Of a stretch of DNA of 40,393 bases, positions 31,540 through 40,089 are shown piece after piece. Location: the NCBI GenBank assembly GCA_035638075.1, contig DASRAU010000035.1, forward strand, positions 1-40,393. The letters are read 5' to 3'. A program made the translations under genes and the position numbers. Below the pieces are notes generated by a model, which was given only the letters and a program-made list of their open reading frames with translations, was not told the origin of the DNA and ran no database searches. Source of the DNA: DASRAU01 sp035638075 (lineage in GTDB: Bacteria > Acidobacteriota > Polarisedimenticolia > Gp22-AA2). The number at the start of each line of letters is the position of its first letter. Within the stretch, counting starts at the first letter, position 1.

Positions 31540-32684
31540 GCCGCCTCGAGCGCCGCGCCGAGGGCCTGCGTCACCCGCTCGGCCTGGCGATCCTCGAGGT
31601 GCGCATGCATCGGCAAGGTGAGCACCTCGCGCGCCGCCCGCTCGGATTCGGGGAAGGAGCCCTCCTGGAGCCGCATGGCTTCGTAGGCCGGCTGCCGGTG
31701 CAGCGGCACCGGGTAATGGATCCCCGTCTCGATCCCCTGGGCCGCGAGCCGCTCGCGCACGGCGTCGCGCCGTCCCGGACGGCCGGGGGGGACCCGCACC
31801 GCATAAAGATGCCACGCATGACGCGCTCCGGGACGCTCCACCGGCAGGCGCAGGAGTCCCCGCTGCTCGAGGCGGGAAAGGCGATCGGAATAGAGCGCGG
31901 CGATGGCCCGGCGGCGCGCGTTCCAGGCCGGCAGGTGCCGGAGCTTGACGCGCAGGATCGCCGCCTGCACCGCGTCGAGCCGGCCGTTGTAGCCCTCCTC
32001 GGCGTGGCGGTATTTCTCCGACTGGCCGTGATCGCGCAGGCGCCGCACGCGCGCCGCGAGATGCGCCTCGTCGGTCGTCACCATGCCGCCTTCGCCGCAG
32101 GCGCCCAGGTTCTTCGTCGGGTAGAACGAAAAGCACCCGGCCGTTCCCAGGGCGCCCGCCATGCGGCCTCCGAGGGCCGCACCGTGCGCCTGGCAGGCGT
32201 CCTCCACGACGATCAGCCGGCGCTCACGGGCCAGGGGCTCGAAGGCGGCCATGTCGGCCGGATGGCCGTAGAGGTGGACCGGCATCAGGGCCGCGGTCCG
32301 CGAGGTCACGGCGGCGCGCACTTTCACCGGGTCCAGGGCGAACGTGTCCTCGACGATGTCGGCGAAGACGGTCCTGCCGCCGGCCTGGTGGATCGCCTCG
32401 GTCGTGCCGATGAAGGTGAACGGAGAGGTGATCACCTCCGCCCCCGCCTTCAGGTCGGCGGCGATGAGCGCGAAGCGGAGCGCGTCGGTGCCGGTGGAAA
32501 CCGCCACGGCGTGCGCCACGCCGCAGAACGCCGCGAACTCGGCTTCGAGCCCTTCGATCTCGGGGCCGCCGACGTAACGCCCAGACGCCAGGACCCGCGC
32601 CACCGCCGCATCGATCTCGCCGCGGGCGGCGGCATACTCGGCCGACGGGTCGAGCGCCGGGACGCGCTCCTTTTCACCCGTCAT
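31536..32684 (-). CDS. DegT/DnrJ/EryC1/StrS-family sugar aminotransferase
   Basis: A 382-residue PLP enzyme that transfers an amino group to a keto-sugar nucleotide. Motifs are STGTDALRFAL, SPFTFIGTTEAI, VEDACQAHGA, the PLP-binding Lys in FSFYPTKNLGACGEGGM, and EGYNGRLDAVQAAIL. The length is normal for the family. It lies 5 bases after the preceding gene and overlaps the epimerase gene by 4 bases, so the two probably act on the same nucleotide sugar. Candidates are the WbpE-type 3-amination of UDP-GlcNAc(3-keto)A or a deoxysugar amination. No clear Shine-Dalgarno precedes the ATG, which points to coupling with the upstream gene. Confidence 0.9.
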   Translation of the reverse strand: MTGEKERVPALDPSAEYAAARGEIDAAVARVLASGRYVGGPEIEGLEAEFAAFCGVAHAVAVSTGTDALRFALIAADLKAGAEVITSPFTFIGTTEAIHQAGGRTVFADIVEDTFALDPVKVRAAVTSRTAALMPVHLYGHPADMAAFEPLARERRLIVVEDACQAHGAALGGRMAGALGTAGCFSFYPTKNLGACGEGGMVTTDEAHLAARVRRLRDHGQSEKYRHAEEGYNGRLDAVQAAILRVKLRHLPAWNARRRAIAALYSDRLSRLEQRGLLRLPVERPGARHAWHLYAVRVPPGRPGRRDAVRERLAAQGIETGIHYPVPLHRQPAYEAMRLQEGSFPESERAAREVLTLPMHAHLEDRQAERVTQALGAALEAA

Positions 32685-32689
32685 GGCGT

Positions 32690-33304
32690 TCAGGAAAACG
32701 AGACGGAAGGCTGCGGGGTCGCGAGCATCGCCGTCGCCCCGGACCCGCTCGAGGGCTTGGACTCTTTCTTCGGCTTCTTGCCGGACGATTTCTTCTTGCC
32801 TTCCGGCTCGGCGCTCTTCGGGGCCGCGGTCGTCCCGCCGGGCACCGCGAGCGACGTGTCCGGGGTGGACACGGCCCCGGGGTCGGTGAACGACTGGGTC
32901 GCTCCGCCCTGAGCCGGCGCTCCGGGCGCGGCTCCGCCCTTCTTCTTGAGGGAGAGGGACAGGAGCAGCCGCTGGTTTTCGTGCAGGTCGATGAGGCCGT
33001 TGGTCACGTACAGATTCTCGTCCGGAGCGTCGATGGCGATGTCGTAGGTCCCCGCCGGCAGCCCGGCGATCTCGTAGGCGCCGTTCGCCCCGGTGTGGAC
33101 GCTCGCGTAGCGCCGGCCGGTGCGGACGTTGATGGCGGTGACGACCGCCCCCTGCAGACGGGTGACTTCGTCGGCCCGATACAGGATGCCGTGGATGAGA
33201 GCCGGCGCTTCTTCCCCGGCCGCGCGCAGGAGCGCAGCCGGCCCGACCGCGACGATCGAGGCGGCGATCAGAAGCAGAGTCGGAAGAACGCGACGCGTCG
33301 GCAT
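32690..33304 (-). CDS. Small exported protein with carboxypeptidase-regulatory-like domain
   Basis: A 204-residue exported protein. The ATG at 33304 has GAGG just upstream and opens a signal peptide (about 1-28). A more distant in-frame TTG at 33346 would bury it behind 14 residues. Residues ~35-120 form a CarboxypepD_reg/SpaA-like beta-sandwich (LQGAVVTAINVRTGRRY, GAYEIAGLPAGTYDIAI). The C-terminal ~75 residues are low-complexity: Gly/Ala/Pro/Thr, then a Lys/Ser/Glu segment (EGKKKSSGKKPKKESK). The fold usually forms small stalk or binding domains. Its place in front of sugar-nucleotide genes and after the DUF4388 gene suggests a surface role. The function is unknown. Confidence 0.75.
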   Translation of the reverse strand: MPTRRVLPTLLLIAASIVAVGPAALLRAAGEEAPALIHGILYRADEVTRLQGAVVTAINVRTGRRYASVHTGANGAYEIAGLPAGTYDIAIDAPDENLYVTNGLIDLHENQRLLLSLSLKKKGGAAPGAPAQGGATQSFTDPGAVSTPDTSLAVPGGTTAAPKSAEPEGKKKSSGKKPKKESKPSSGSGATAMLATPQPSVSFS

Positions 33305-33353
33305 GAGCCTCGGACTGTAAAGGAACGGGACACGGCGGTCAAGCAAGCGCCGG

Positions 33354-34091
33354 CTAGGATTTCATCAGGGCGTTGGTGAGCAGGAGCCCCCAGACCGAGC
33401 GACACACCTGGAAATCCCCCATCTGCGACGCCTCGCACATCTCCCCCAGGGAGGTCGGCGTCCGGCACATGGTCAGAAGGGCCCGCTCCCCCGGAAACAG
33501 CGGCAGGGTCGCGGCGACGGCCTCGGCCTCGTTCGTGGCCAGGTACTCGGCGTTGAGCCCGCCGACCTGCTCGTAGACGCGCGACCAGGAGGAGAGCTTC
33601 CGGACCCCTTCGAAGGCGGCGGTTCCCGCCGGCAGCTCGAGGCGGATGGTCTCGGCCGCGACCGGCCCCGGCTCGAACGACCACTGGCCGGACGTCCGTT
33701 CGATCATGTTGAAGAGGATCCCGCGCACCTGCGCCCGGACCCATTTCTCCACGTCTGCGGGCTCGACCATCTTCATCCGGACCAGCACTTCCCCGAGGCG
33801 ATCGCGGGTGGCGAGGGCGATTTCGAGGGCGCGGAGCAGCTCCTTGAGCTTGATGACCCCGGCCTTGATCAGGACCTGGTTGAAGCGGTCGTCCCGGTCG
33901 GTCGAGGCGGCGAACTGGATGCGGCCGTCCTGGAGCTGGGCCGTGCGCCGCACGGGGCCGGTGACCGTGACGAGCGTGCCCGTGGCCCGCCTCGCCTGCA
34001 GATCGGCGAGGACGACGGGCAGGGTGGCGCTCTGGATCTCTCCCCGGAGAGCGCCGTCGGATGGGTCCGGTGTCCGGGCGGGAACGCTCAT
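33354..34091 (-). CDS. DUF4388/PATAN-domain protein
   Basis: A 245-residue soluble protein with an N-terminal DUF4388 (PATAN) domain (about 14-115). The family features visible are LRGEIQSATLPVVLADLQARRATGTLVTV, QDGRIQFAAS and the following helix. PATAN proteins are signalling adaptors, often linked to receivers or Ser/Thr kinases. The rest (about 120-245) contains a winged-helix-like region and an all-alpha tail. The start is the ATG at 34091, which has AGGA a few bases upstream. The frame is open much further upstream but antisense-like there. It follows the PEGA/PDZ gene after a 53-base gap with a hairpin, and probably belongs to the same kinase-linked cluster. Confidence 0.78.
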   Translation of the reverse strand: MSVPARTPDPSDGALRGEIQSATLPVVLADLQARRATGTLVTVTGPVRRTAQLQDGRIQFAASTDRDDRFNQVLIKAGVIKLKELLRALEIALATRDRLGEVLVRMKMVEPADVEKWVRAQVRGILFNMIERTSGQWSFEPGPVAAETIRLELPAGTAAFEGVRKLSSWSRVYEQVGGLNAEYLATNEAEAVAATLPLFPGERALLTMCRTPTSLGEMCEASQMGDFQVCRSVWGLLLTNALMKS

Positions 34092-34110
34092 GGTCCTGCA
34101 CAACTTAGGT

Positions 34111-34127
34111 CCCGGCGCAGGGCCGGG
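34111..34127. other. Intergenic hairpin between the PEGA/PDZ and DUF4388 genes
   Basis: CCCGGC, a 5-base loop, then GCCGGG: a perfect 6-bp GC stem in the 53-base gap. No T tract follows on either strand, so an RNA-stability or processing role is more likely than termination. Confidence 0.4.
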
Positions 34128-34144
34128 CAACACCGCAGATCTGC

Positions 34145-36373
34145 TTACTGCAGCGACTGGAGGGCGCGGGACGCGGCCGCCGCGGCCGACGGGCCGTCGG
34201 GCGACTCGAGGGTGCTGCCGGCGGCCCTGGACGCCGCCTGCCACGCCGCCCGCGCGCCGTCGGCGTCGCCGCGGCGCTGCGCGCACAATCCGCGGTAGTA
34301 ATCGACGGTGCCGGCGGAAATACCGCTCCCCGGGGGCAGCGAGGCGCGCTGCAGCCCTTCGGCCAGGGCCTTGTCGTAGGCCCGGAAGTGCATGAGCGCG
34401 AGCCCGGTGTTGAGCGCCGCGACGCCGCGCGCCGTCTCGTCCGCCGCCGCCCGCGTGCGCAGCCGGTACTCGGCCAGGGCGCGGTTGTACAGGAGCGACG
34501 GATCGGTGAGCGACAGGAGCGCCGGCGCCTCGGCCGGCGTGATGCGGGTCGTGCGCGCGCCCTCGGACGACTGCAGCGCCAGGACCACCGCCGAGCGGAC
34601 ACCTCCCGCGCGGGCGCTTTCCGACTCGAGGGTGGCGAGGGCCTCGCGCGTCGTCGTCACCTTCCGGCTGCCGACGCCGGTGAGCCGATCGCCGACCCGG
34701 ACCCCCGCCTTGGCGGCCGGGCTGCCGGCGAGCACGCGCGCCACCACCGGACCACCGGGCGGAAGCGTCGTGTCGGCGAGGCCGAGCCCCCACAACGTGG
34801 CGTCCTCCGCCGGGGCGCTGTCGAGCCGGGCCACGAAGTCCGCGACCCCTTCGGGCTTGTCGAGCCGCAGGCGGACGATGTCGGCGGTGGCGTGGAGCGG
34901 CGAGTACAGGCCCAGCGTCCAGACGTGCTCCGGATCGTCGGAGAGCGTCAGCCCGGCGAGCACCAGGTCCGCGCCCGCGCGGTCGGCCGCATCCTTCAGG
35001 ATGTCCGGGGGCAGGAGCGTGCCGCCGCGCGCCTCGCGCGGGTCGGCGATCATCCAGCGGACCACGGCGTCGCGGATCGACTGCTGCACCGACGGGACGC
35101 GCGCCACGTTGAGGGTCTTGAGTCCACGGCCGAGAGCGTCGAGCAGCGCTTTGTCCTCGTCGCTCCAGACCGCCCGGCCCCACTCGTCCAGCCGGAACGT
35201 GCCGACGTAGAGCAGCGTCGGCCGCAGCCGCACGTCGAGGGTGTTGACCTGGCCGGTCGCGAGGCGCACGCGCTCGCTCCAGCGGCCGACGCCGTCGCGC
35301 AGGACGGTGATCTCCCGGTCGCCGCCGCACAGCGAGGCGAGGGTCAGCGGGGTCGTCCCCTGCTTCTGGCCGTCCACCTGCACCTCCGCGCCGGACGGCA
35401 CCGAGGTGATCTGCAGGCGGGTGCGCGACTCCTTGAGCACGACGGGCGCGAAGCGCAGCGGCCGGTTCTCCTCGTCGAGATCGACCCGCACCACCACCGA
35501 CTGGCTCTCGTAGCAGTCGCGGTCGAAGCGGACCTTGTGCTCGCCCGGCGTCACCAGCGGCACCTGCAACGGGCCGGAGGCCTGCTTCGCATCGAAGCCG
35601 TAGGTCGCCGCCAGTCCCTCGACCTCCGGCGTCGCCGGGCCGGCCGTCGTCCCTTTCGCCGTGTCGTCCACGGTCACGGTGACGCCGGCCGGCACGGTGA
35701 TGAACTCCAGGGCCCGCTTGTTGGCGCGCAGGCGGACATTCCGGTCGAGGCGCGTGCCCCCGGCCGCGGTGATGGTCTCGATGTGCGGCTCGTAGCCGTC
35801 CATCTCGATGCGCAGCTCATGGGTTCCCGACAGGACGCCGATCCCCTCCGGGCCCGTTTCGACCGGGTCGCCGTCGATGCGCACCCGGGCGCGCGGCGGA
35901 TCCACCTTGAGATCGAGGATGCCGACGGTCCGGGTGCGGACGCGGTCGAACAGGTCCACCACCTTCGGCGACAGCGTCTGCCGGTCGATGGCGTAGGAAG
36001 GGTCGACGCGCAAGAGCGACGTGAAGTCGGCCTCGGCGGCGGCCGCGTTCCCGAGGTTGAACTGGGCCCGGGCACGCAGGTCGTAGGCGGCGGCGAGCAG
36101 GCGCGACTCCTCGAAGCCCAGGTCGGACGGACGCGTCTTGGCGCGCGGATCGATGACCGACCCCAGCTCTTTCACCGCGCCCTGGAAATCGAGCTCGTCG
36201 AGCCGCTCGCGCGCCCGGTCATAGGCGGCGCGCATCGCGGTCAGCTCCTTCGTCAGGTCCTCTTCCTCCTGCGCCGCCACCGGCACGAGGAACACCGGCG
36301 CCGCGACGATCGCGACGGCGCAGGCCAGGACGAGCAGGAACGCGCGCCGGAAATCCATGTCGGTCGCCCTCAT
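34145..36373 (-). CDS. Exported protein with helical repeats, PEGA-like domains and a PDZ domain
   Basis: A 742-residue exported protein. The signal peptide (about 7-35; LLVLACAVAIVAAPVFL) is followed by TPR-like helices (about 40-140). Two or three PEGA-like beta domains follow: about 155-200 (PPRARVRIDGDPVETG), about 225-300, and about 320-370 (VPSGAEVQVDGQKQGTTPLTL). A mixed region comes next, then a PDZ domain (about 527-577; VVARVLAGSPAAKAGVRVGDRLTGV) and C-terminal TPR-like helices. No protease triad is seen, so it is more likely a scaffold. The ATG overlaps the upstream stop as ATGA. PEGA domains also occur in the kinase two genes upstream, which suggests a shared surface complex. Confidence 0.78.
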   Translation of the reverse strand: MRATDMDFRRAFLLVLACAVAIVAAPVFLVPVAAQEEEDLTKELTAMRAAYDRARERLDELDFQGAVKELGSVIDPRAKTRPSDLGFEESRLLAAAYDLRARAQFNLGNAAAAEADFTSLLRVDPSYAIDRQTLSPKVVDLFDRVRTRTVGILDLKVDPPRARVRIDGDPVETGPEGIGVLSGTHELRIEMDGYEPHIETITAAGGTRLDRNVRLRANKRALEFITVPAGVTVTVDDTAKGTTAGPATPEVEGLAATYGFDAKQASGPLQVPLVTPGEHKVRFDRDCYESQSVVVRVDLDEENRPLRFAPVVLKESRTRLQITSVPSGAEVQVDGQKQGTTPLTLASLCGGDREITVLRDGVGRWSERVRLATGQVNTLDVRLRPTLLYVGTFRLDEWGRAVWSDEDKALLDALGRGLKTLNVARVPSVQQSIRDAVVRWMIADPREARGGTLLPPDILKDAADRAGADLVLAGLTLSDDPEHVWTLGLYSPLHATADIVRLRLDKPEGVADFVARLDSAPAEDATLWGLGLADTTLPPGGPVVARVLAGSPAAKAGVRVGDRLTGVGSRKVTTTREALATLESESARAGGVRSAVVLALQSSEGARTTRITPAEAPALLSLTDPSLLYNRALAEYRLRTRAAADETARGVAALNTGLALMHFRAYDKALAEGLQRASLPPGSGISAGTVDYYRGLCAQRRGDADGARAAWQAASRAAGSTLESPDGPSAAAAASRALQSLQ

Positions 36374-37989
36374 TTGAGGCGCACCACGGCCCCCGACTTG
36401 CGGCCGGCGAGGTACAGGCGTCCCTGCGCGTCCACTTCGAGCGCGGTGATCGTCCCGGTGCGATCGGTCACCAGGCGCGATGGCTTCACGACGGCGAGGC
36501 GCTTCCCCTGCGCGTCGCCGACGAAGATCCAGCCGGTGCCGCCGTCGAGGACGAACAGGTCGCCGAGGCCGTCCACCGCCAGCGCCGCCGGGTCGGCGGC
36601 TCCGAGCGGGGTCAGGTCGATGCGTTTCACCTCGCGGCCCTGCGCCAGCACCACCACCGAGCGCGCCCGCGCGTCGAGCGCATAGACGCCGCCTTCGTCT
36701 CCCGCGGCGATGTCCACGAAGCGGCCGTCGCGTCCGGCGGGGGGACGCACCGCCCCGACCAGCCGGCGGGCGCGGTCGTAGATGAGCACGGCGTTCTCGC
36801 GCCGGTCCACCATGTGCACGATCCCGAGCGCGTCGACCGCGATCGGCCCGAAGTCACCCGGGGTGTGTCCATCGGCGTCGCGCAGGTCGGTGCCGCTCCA
36901 GTTGCGCGTGTTGACCGCGATCTGCTCGCGGCCGGAGATGAACACCGCCAGCCCTTCGGCCGCGGCGACGTGATCGGGTCCCGGATGATCGATGCGCTCC
37001 TGGATGCGGCCGCGGGCGTCCAGGCGGAAGACCGCCGGGGTCTTCGGCGACGCCGCGACGATGAGCCCCTGCGCATCGATGCTGAGGTCGCTGATGCCGC
37101 GAATCGGCTGGGCGTCCGCGCCTCCGGCCGCGGGGCCGGCGCCGTAATCGGGATCCGGGCGGTACAGCGGCGTCCCCTCGCTCGAGGGCGCCTCGGAGGA
37201 AACCGGCGCGCCTTCGCGGCCTCCCCCGGCCGCGGCGACCGCCGGCTGCAGGCGCATGCGGTGCAGGAGCGTGAGTCGATCGAGCGCCTGGGCGGCGAAG
37301 CGCGACTCGGGCGCCCGCTGGCGCAGCCGCTGCAGCATCAGCATCGCCTCCGGCGCGTCGTCGAGGAGCGACAGCGCCACGCCCTGGCGGTAGAGCGCCT
37401 CGGCGGCGAGCGGGCTCTCGGGATGCTCCTCGAGCATGCGGCCGAACATCTCGGAGGCGCGGGCCGGGCGGCCGCGCAGCAGATCGCACATGCCCGATCC
37501 GAAGAGGGCGTCGTCGGCCGCTTCGCTGTCCGGATAGATCTGCGCCGCGGTGGCGAAGCGCCCGCAGGCCTCGTCGAGGTTCAGGCGCGGCCCCGCCGGC
37601 TCGAACCCGAGGTAGCCCAGGCGCACGAGGGCGATCGGCGCCTCGCGCGAGGCGCGGTATTTCTGCGCCACCGTCTTGAGCAGATCGGTCGCCTGCTGCA
37701 CCGACTGCGGCGAGGCGGAGCCCATCTGCCCGAAGCCTGTGACCGGGACGAGCAATTCGGCGGTTTTGAGCAGCGCCCCCGGGGCGAACGGGCTGTCGGG
37801 GAACTCCGTGGAGACGCGCTTCAGCGTGCGCGCCGCCTCGTCGCGGCGGCCGGCGCGCGCCGCGTCCATGCCCTGGGCGAAGAGACGCGCGTCGAGCGGC
37901 CGATCGTCGTCCTGGCTGCGGTCGGGGGCGGCGCCCACCGCACCTGTCACGAGGAACAGCGCCGCAACCAGCAGTGCGCCACGACGCAT
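36370..37989 (-). CDS. Exported TPR plus NHL/beta-propeller protein
   Basis: A 539-residue exported protein. The signal peptide is about residues 1-20 (MRRGALLVAALFLVTGAVGA). Residues ~35-235 are TPR-like repeats of the outer-membrane assembly type (FPDSPFAPGALLKTAELL, YPDSEAADDALFGSGMCDL, HPESPLAAEALYRQGVAL). After a Gly/Ser/Pro linker comes a propeller of NHL type (about 300-539; IAVDALGIVHMVDRRENAVLIYD, ALAVDGLGDLFVLD, ALEVDAQGRLYLAG). The ATG shares one base with the kinase stop (TGATG), and the stop overlaps the next gene as ATGA. It is likely a periplasmic or surface partner of the kinase. Confidence 0.8.
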   Translation of the reverse strand: MRRGALLVAALFLVTGAVGAAPDRSQDDDRPLDARLFAQGMDAARAGRRDEAARTLKRVSTEFPDSPFAPGALLKTAELLVPVTGFGQMGSASPQSVQQATDLLKTVAQKYRASREAPIALVRLGYLGFEPAGPRLNLDEACGRFATAAQIYPDSEAADDALFGSGMCDLLRGRPARASEMFGRMLEEHPESPLAAEALYRQGVALSLLDDAPEAMLMLQRLRQRAPESRFAAQALDRLTLLHRMRLQPAVAAAGGGREGAPVSSEAPSSEGTPLYRPDPDYGAGPAAGGADAQPIRGISDLSIDAQGLIVAASPKTPAVFRLDARGRIQERIDHPGPDHVAAAEGLAVFISGREQIAVNTRNWSGTDLRDADGHTPGDFGPIAVDALGIVHMVDRRENAVLIYDRARRLVGAVRPPAGRDGRFVDIAAGDEGGVYALDARARSVVVLAQGREVKRIDLTPLGAADPAALAVDGLGDLFVLDGGTGWIFVGDAQGKRLAVVKPSRLVTDRTGTITALEVDAQGRLYLAGRKSGAVVRLK

Positions 37990-40073
37990 CAGAACTTCAC
38001 CACGACCCGCTCGCTGCGGTCGGCGCGGATCGACACGCGTCGATCCTGCGTGGCGCCGTTGGGGACGAAGACCACCTTGATCGCGTGGTCGCCGGCGGCG
38101 ATCGGCAGGTCGAGGATCGGCGTCACGTCCACGTAGGCGCCGTCCACGTAGACCTTGCAGTTGCTCGGCTGCGCCTGCACGGTCAAGGAGCCGAGCCCGG
38201 GGAACACCGCGGCGGGGCGGATGGTCTCGCCCCCCTTCACGACCACCGGGATCGACGTCTTCGCGAAGACCTTGTCGTTGCGGACCACCAGCGTGTAGTT
38301 CCCTTCCTCGAGGGTCACGGGCTCGCTCGTGCTCCCGACGCGCGTCGTTCCCAGGAACACCTCGCCGGTCCAGCCCTTCGGGCGCGGCAGCGTCACCGTC
38401 CCCCGCGGGATGGGAGCGAGCGCGACCGCCTTGAGCGCCTCCGCGACCTCGTCCCCATCTTGCCCCGCCGGGAAGGTTTTCGTCCACCGCCTGTGCCCGT
38501 CGAGGCGCAGCTCGACGGTGCGCTCCTGGCAGGCGTCCAGCTCGATCTCGACCGGGGTGACCTTGCCGGTGTCCCGGCCGTCGAGGCGCACGCGCGCGCC
38601 TGGGGGCTCGGAGCCGATGGCCACCACCTGGCGCCGCTCCCGCATCTCGAGGACGAGCGGTCCCGGGAGGGACGCGAGGTCGGCGGCGCTTCTCTCGGCA
38701 ATGCCTTCGAGGCAGCCGGAGCGGGCGCGGATGGCATGCGTCTGCGGATCCGAGAGGGCCAGCACGACCTTGCCGTCCTGCACGCGGATGTCGTCGAGAA
38801 AGACGCTGCCGCCCGCGGGCTTCGTCTGCACGTCGACGCTGACGCGGGTGGTGCCGGAGGCCGGCCCGTCTGTGGCCGGGCTCGCGGGGATCGCGCCTCC
38901 GACCCCGGCGGCCTGCGCGGGTCCCGGCGCGGGCAGGCTGACATTCCCGGAACGATCCCCGAAGCGCCGGTCGCCGCGGTTGGCCCAGCGCGGGAAGACG
39001 GCCAGCCCCAGCAGCACCATGAACACCAGCACGACGATCTTGATCGGATGGTGCGCCAGGAAGGTCGGCTTCGGTTGCGGGCGCGGTGCGGGGACAGGTC
39101 CCCGCGACGCGCGCGCCGTCGCGGTCCCCGGCCGGCGGGCCGAGCCCATCGTCGGCGGTCCCGGGCGGGACGGCGGCAGGGTCGGGGCCGGACGTCCTCC
39201 CGGAGGACGCGACGGCAGCGGGAACGGCCGCGCCAGGGTTTCCGCCGGCAGATCGGAGAAGGCCTTGCGCAGGTCGGCGACCAGCGCAGCACCCGTCGGA
39301 TAGCGGCGCGCCGGGTCCTTGGCGAGCGCCTTCTCGAGCACGGCGTGCACCGCCGGAGGCAGCGCCGGGTTGTGGGCGGTGGCCGGGCGCGGGTCCTCGT
39401 AGAGCACCCGGTAGATGATCGTCGAGATCGAGTCGGCCTCGAACGGCCGCACCCCGGTCAGCAGCTCGTACAGCACCACGCCGAGCGAGAAGAGATCGCT
39501 GCGGCCGTCGAGGTCCTTCCCCTGGATCTGCTCCGGCGACATGTAGGACGGCGTGCCGAGGAGCACCCCCGACTGCGTCAGGCCGGCGCTCGGGTTCTTC
39601 GCGAGGCCGAAGTCGGTCACCTTGAGGCTGCCGTCCTCCTGCACCATGAGATTGGCCGGCTTGATGTCGCGGTGGATCACCTTGGCCTGGTGGGCGTAGT
39701 CGAGCGCGCCCGCGGCCTGGGTCATCAGATCGAGGAGCCGCGCCGGCGGCAGCAGCGAGTCGGCGCGCGCGTAGCGCTCGAGCGTCATGCCGTCGATGTA
39801 CTCCATGGCGATGAACGACAGCCCGGCGTCCTCGCCGACGTCGAAGATGGTGACGATGTGCGGGTGCAGGAGGCGGCCGGCCGCCTGCGCCTCGCGCACG
39901 AAGCGCTGGCTGGTCTCGCGCGCCTCCTCCTCGGAGATCGCGGACGAGGTGGTCAGGGTCTTGAGCGCGACCTGCCGGTCGATCTTCGGATCGTGCGCCA
40001 GGAGCACCTGCCCCATGGCGCCGCGTCCGATCTCCCGGACGATCTCGAAGCGCCCCAGCTTCTTCGGGATCAA
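37989..40073 (-). CDS. Transmembrane Ser/Thr protein kinase with extracytoplasmic PEGA-like domains
   Basis: A 694-residue Hanks-type kinase. The catalytic domain (about 8-275) is complete: IGRGAMGQV glycine loop, VALKTL Lys, IHRDIKPANL catalytic loop, TDFGLA and GTPSYMSPEQ. A Pro/Arg-rich juxtamembrane linker (about 285-340) precedes one membrane helix (about 343-362; KIVVLVFMVLLGLAVF). The outside part has several PEGA-like beta domains (for example SEPPGARVRLDGRDTGKVTPVEI and PSNCKVYVDGAYVDVTP). The TTG start has GAGGGGG (40078-40084) four bases before it. The two genes behind it are tightly coupled and encode exported proteins with similar domains. Confidence 0.93.
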   Translation of the reverse strand: MIPKKLGRFEIVREIGRGAMGQVLLAHDPKIDRQVALKTLTTSSAISEEEARETSQRFVREAQAAGRLLHPHIVTIFDVGEDAGLSFIAMEYIDGMTLERYARADSLLPPARLLDLMTQAAGALDYAHQAKVIHRDIKPANLMVQEDGSLKVTDFGLAKNPSAGLTQSGVLLGTPSYMSPEQIQGKDLDGRSDLFSLGVVLYELLTGVRPFEADSISTIIYRVLYEDPRPATAHNPALPPAVHAVLEKALAKDPARRYPTGAALVADLRKAFSDLPAETLARPFPLPSRPPGGRPAPTLPPSRPGPPTMGSARRPGTATARASRGPVPAPRPQPKPTFLAHHPIKIVVLVFMVLLGLAVFPRWANRGDRRFGDRSGNVSLPAPGPAQAAGVGGAIPASPATDGPASGTTRVSVDVQTKPAGGSVFLDDIRVQDGKVVLALSDPQTHAIRARSGCLEGIAERSAADLASLPGPLVLEMRERRQVVAIGSEPPGARVRLDGRDTGKVTPVEIELDACQERTVELRLDGHRRWTKTFPAGQDGDEVAEALKAVALAPIPRGTVTLPRPKGWTGEVFLGTTRVGSTSEPVTLEEGNYTLVVRNDKVFAKTSIPVVVKGGETIRPAAVFPGLGSLTVQAQPSNCKVYVDGAYVDVTPILDLPIAAGDHAIKVVFVPNGATQDRRVSIRADRSERVVVKF

Positions 40074-40077
40074 TCGG

Positions 40078-40084
40078 CCCCCTC
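40078..40084 (-). promoter_or_regulatory. Strong ribosome-binding site before the TTG start of the Ser/Thr kinase
   Basis: GAGGGGG on the minus strand, four bases before TTG at 40073. It decides for the TTG start, since the glycine-rich loop begins only ~15 residues later. Confidence 0.6.
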
Positions 40085-40089
40085 GACGA

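Noticed and set aside
30403..32684. Naming the pair wbpI and wbpE
   Set aside because: The rest of the UDP-diacetamido-mannuronate pathway is not in the window, and both families have many other roles.
34111..34127. Intergenic hairpin as an intrinsic terminator
   Set aside because: The GC stem has no T tract on either side, and the downstream gene seems to belong to the same cluster.
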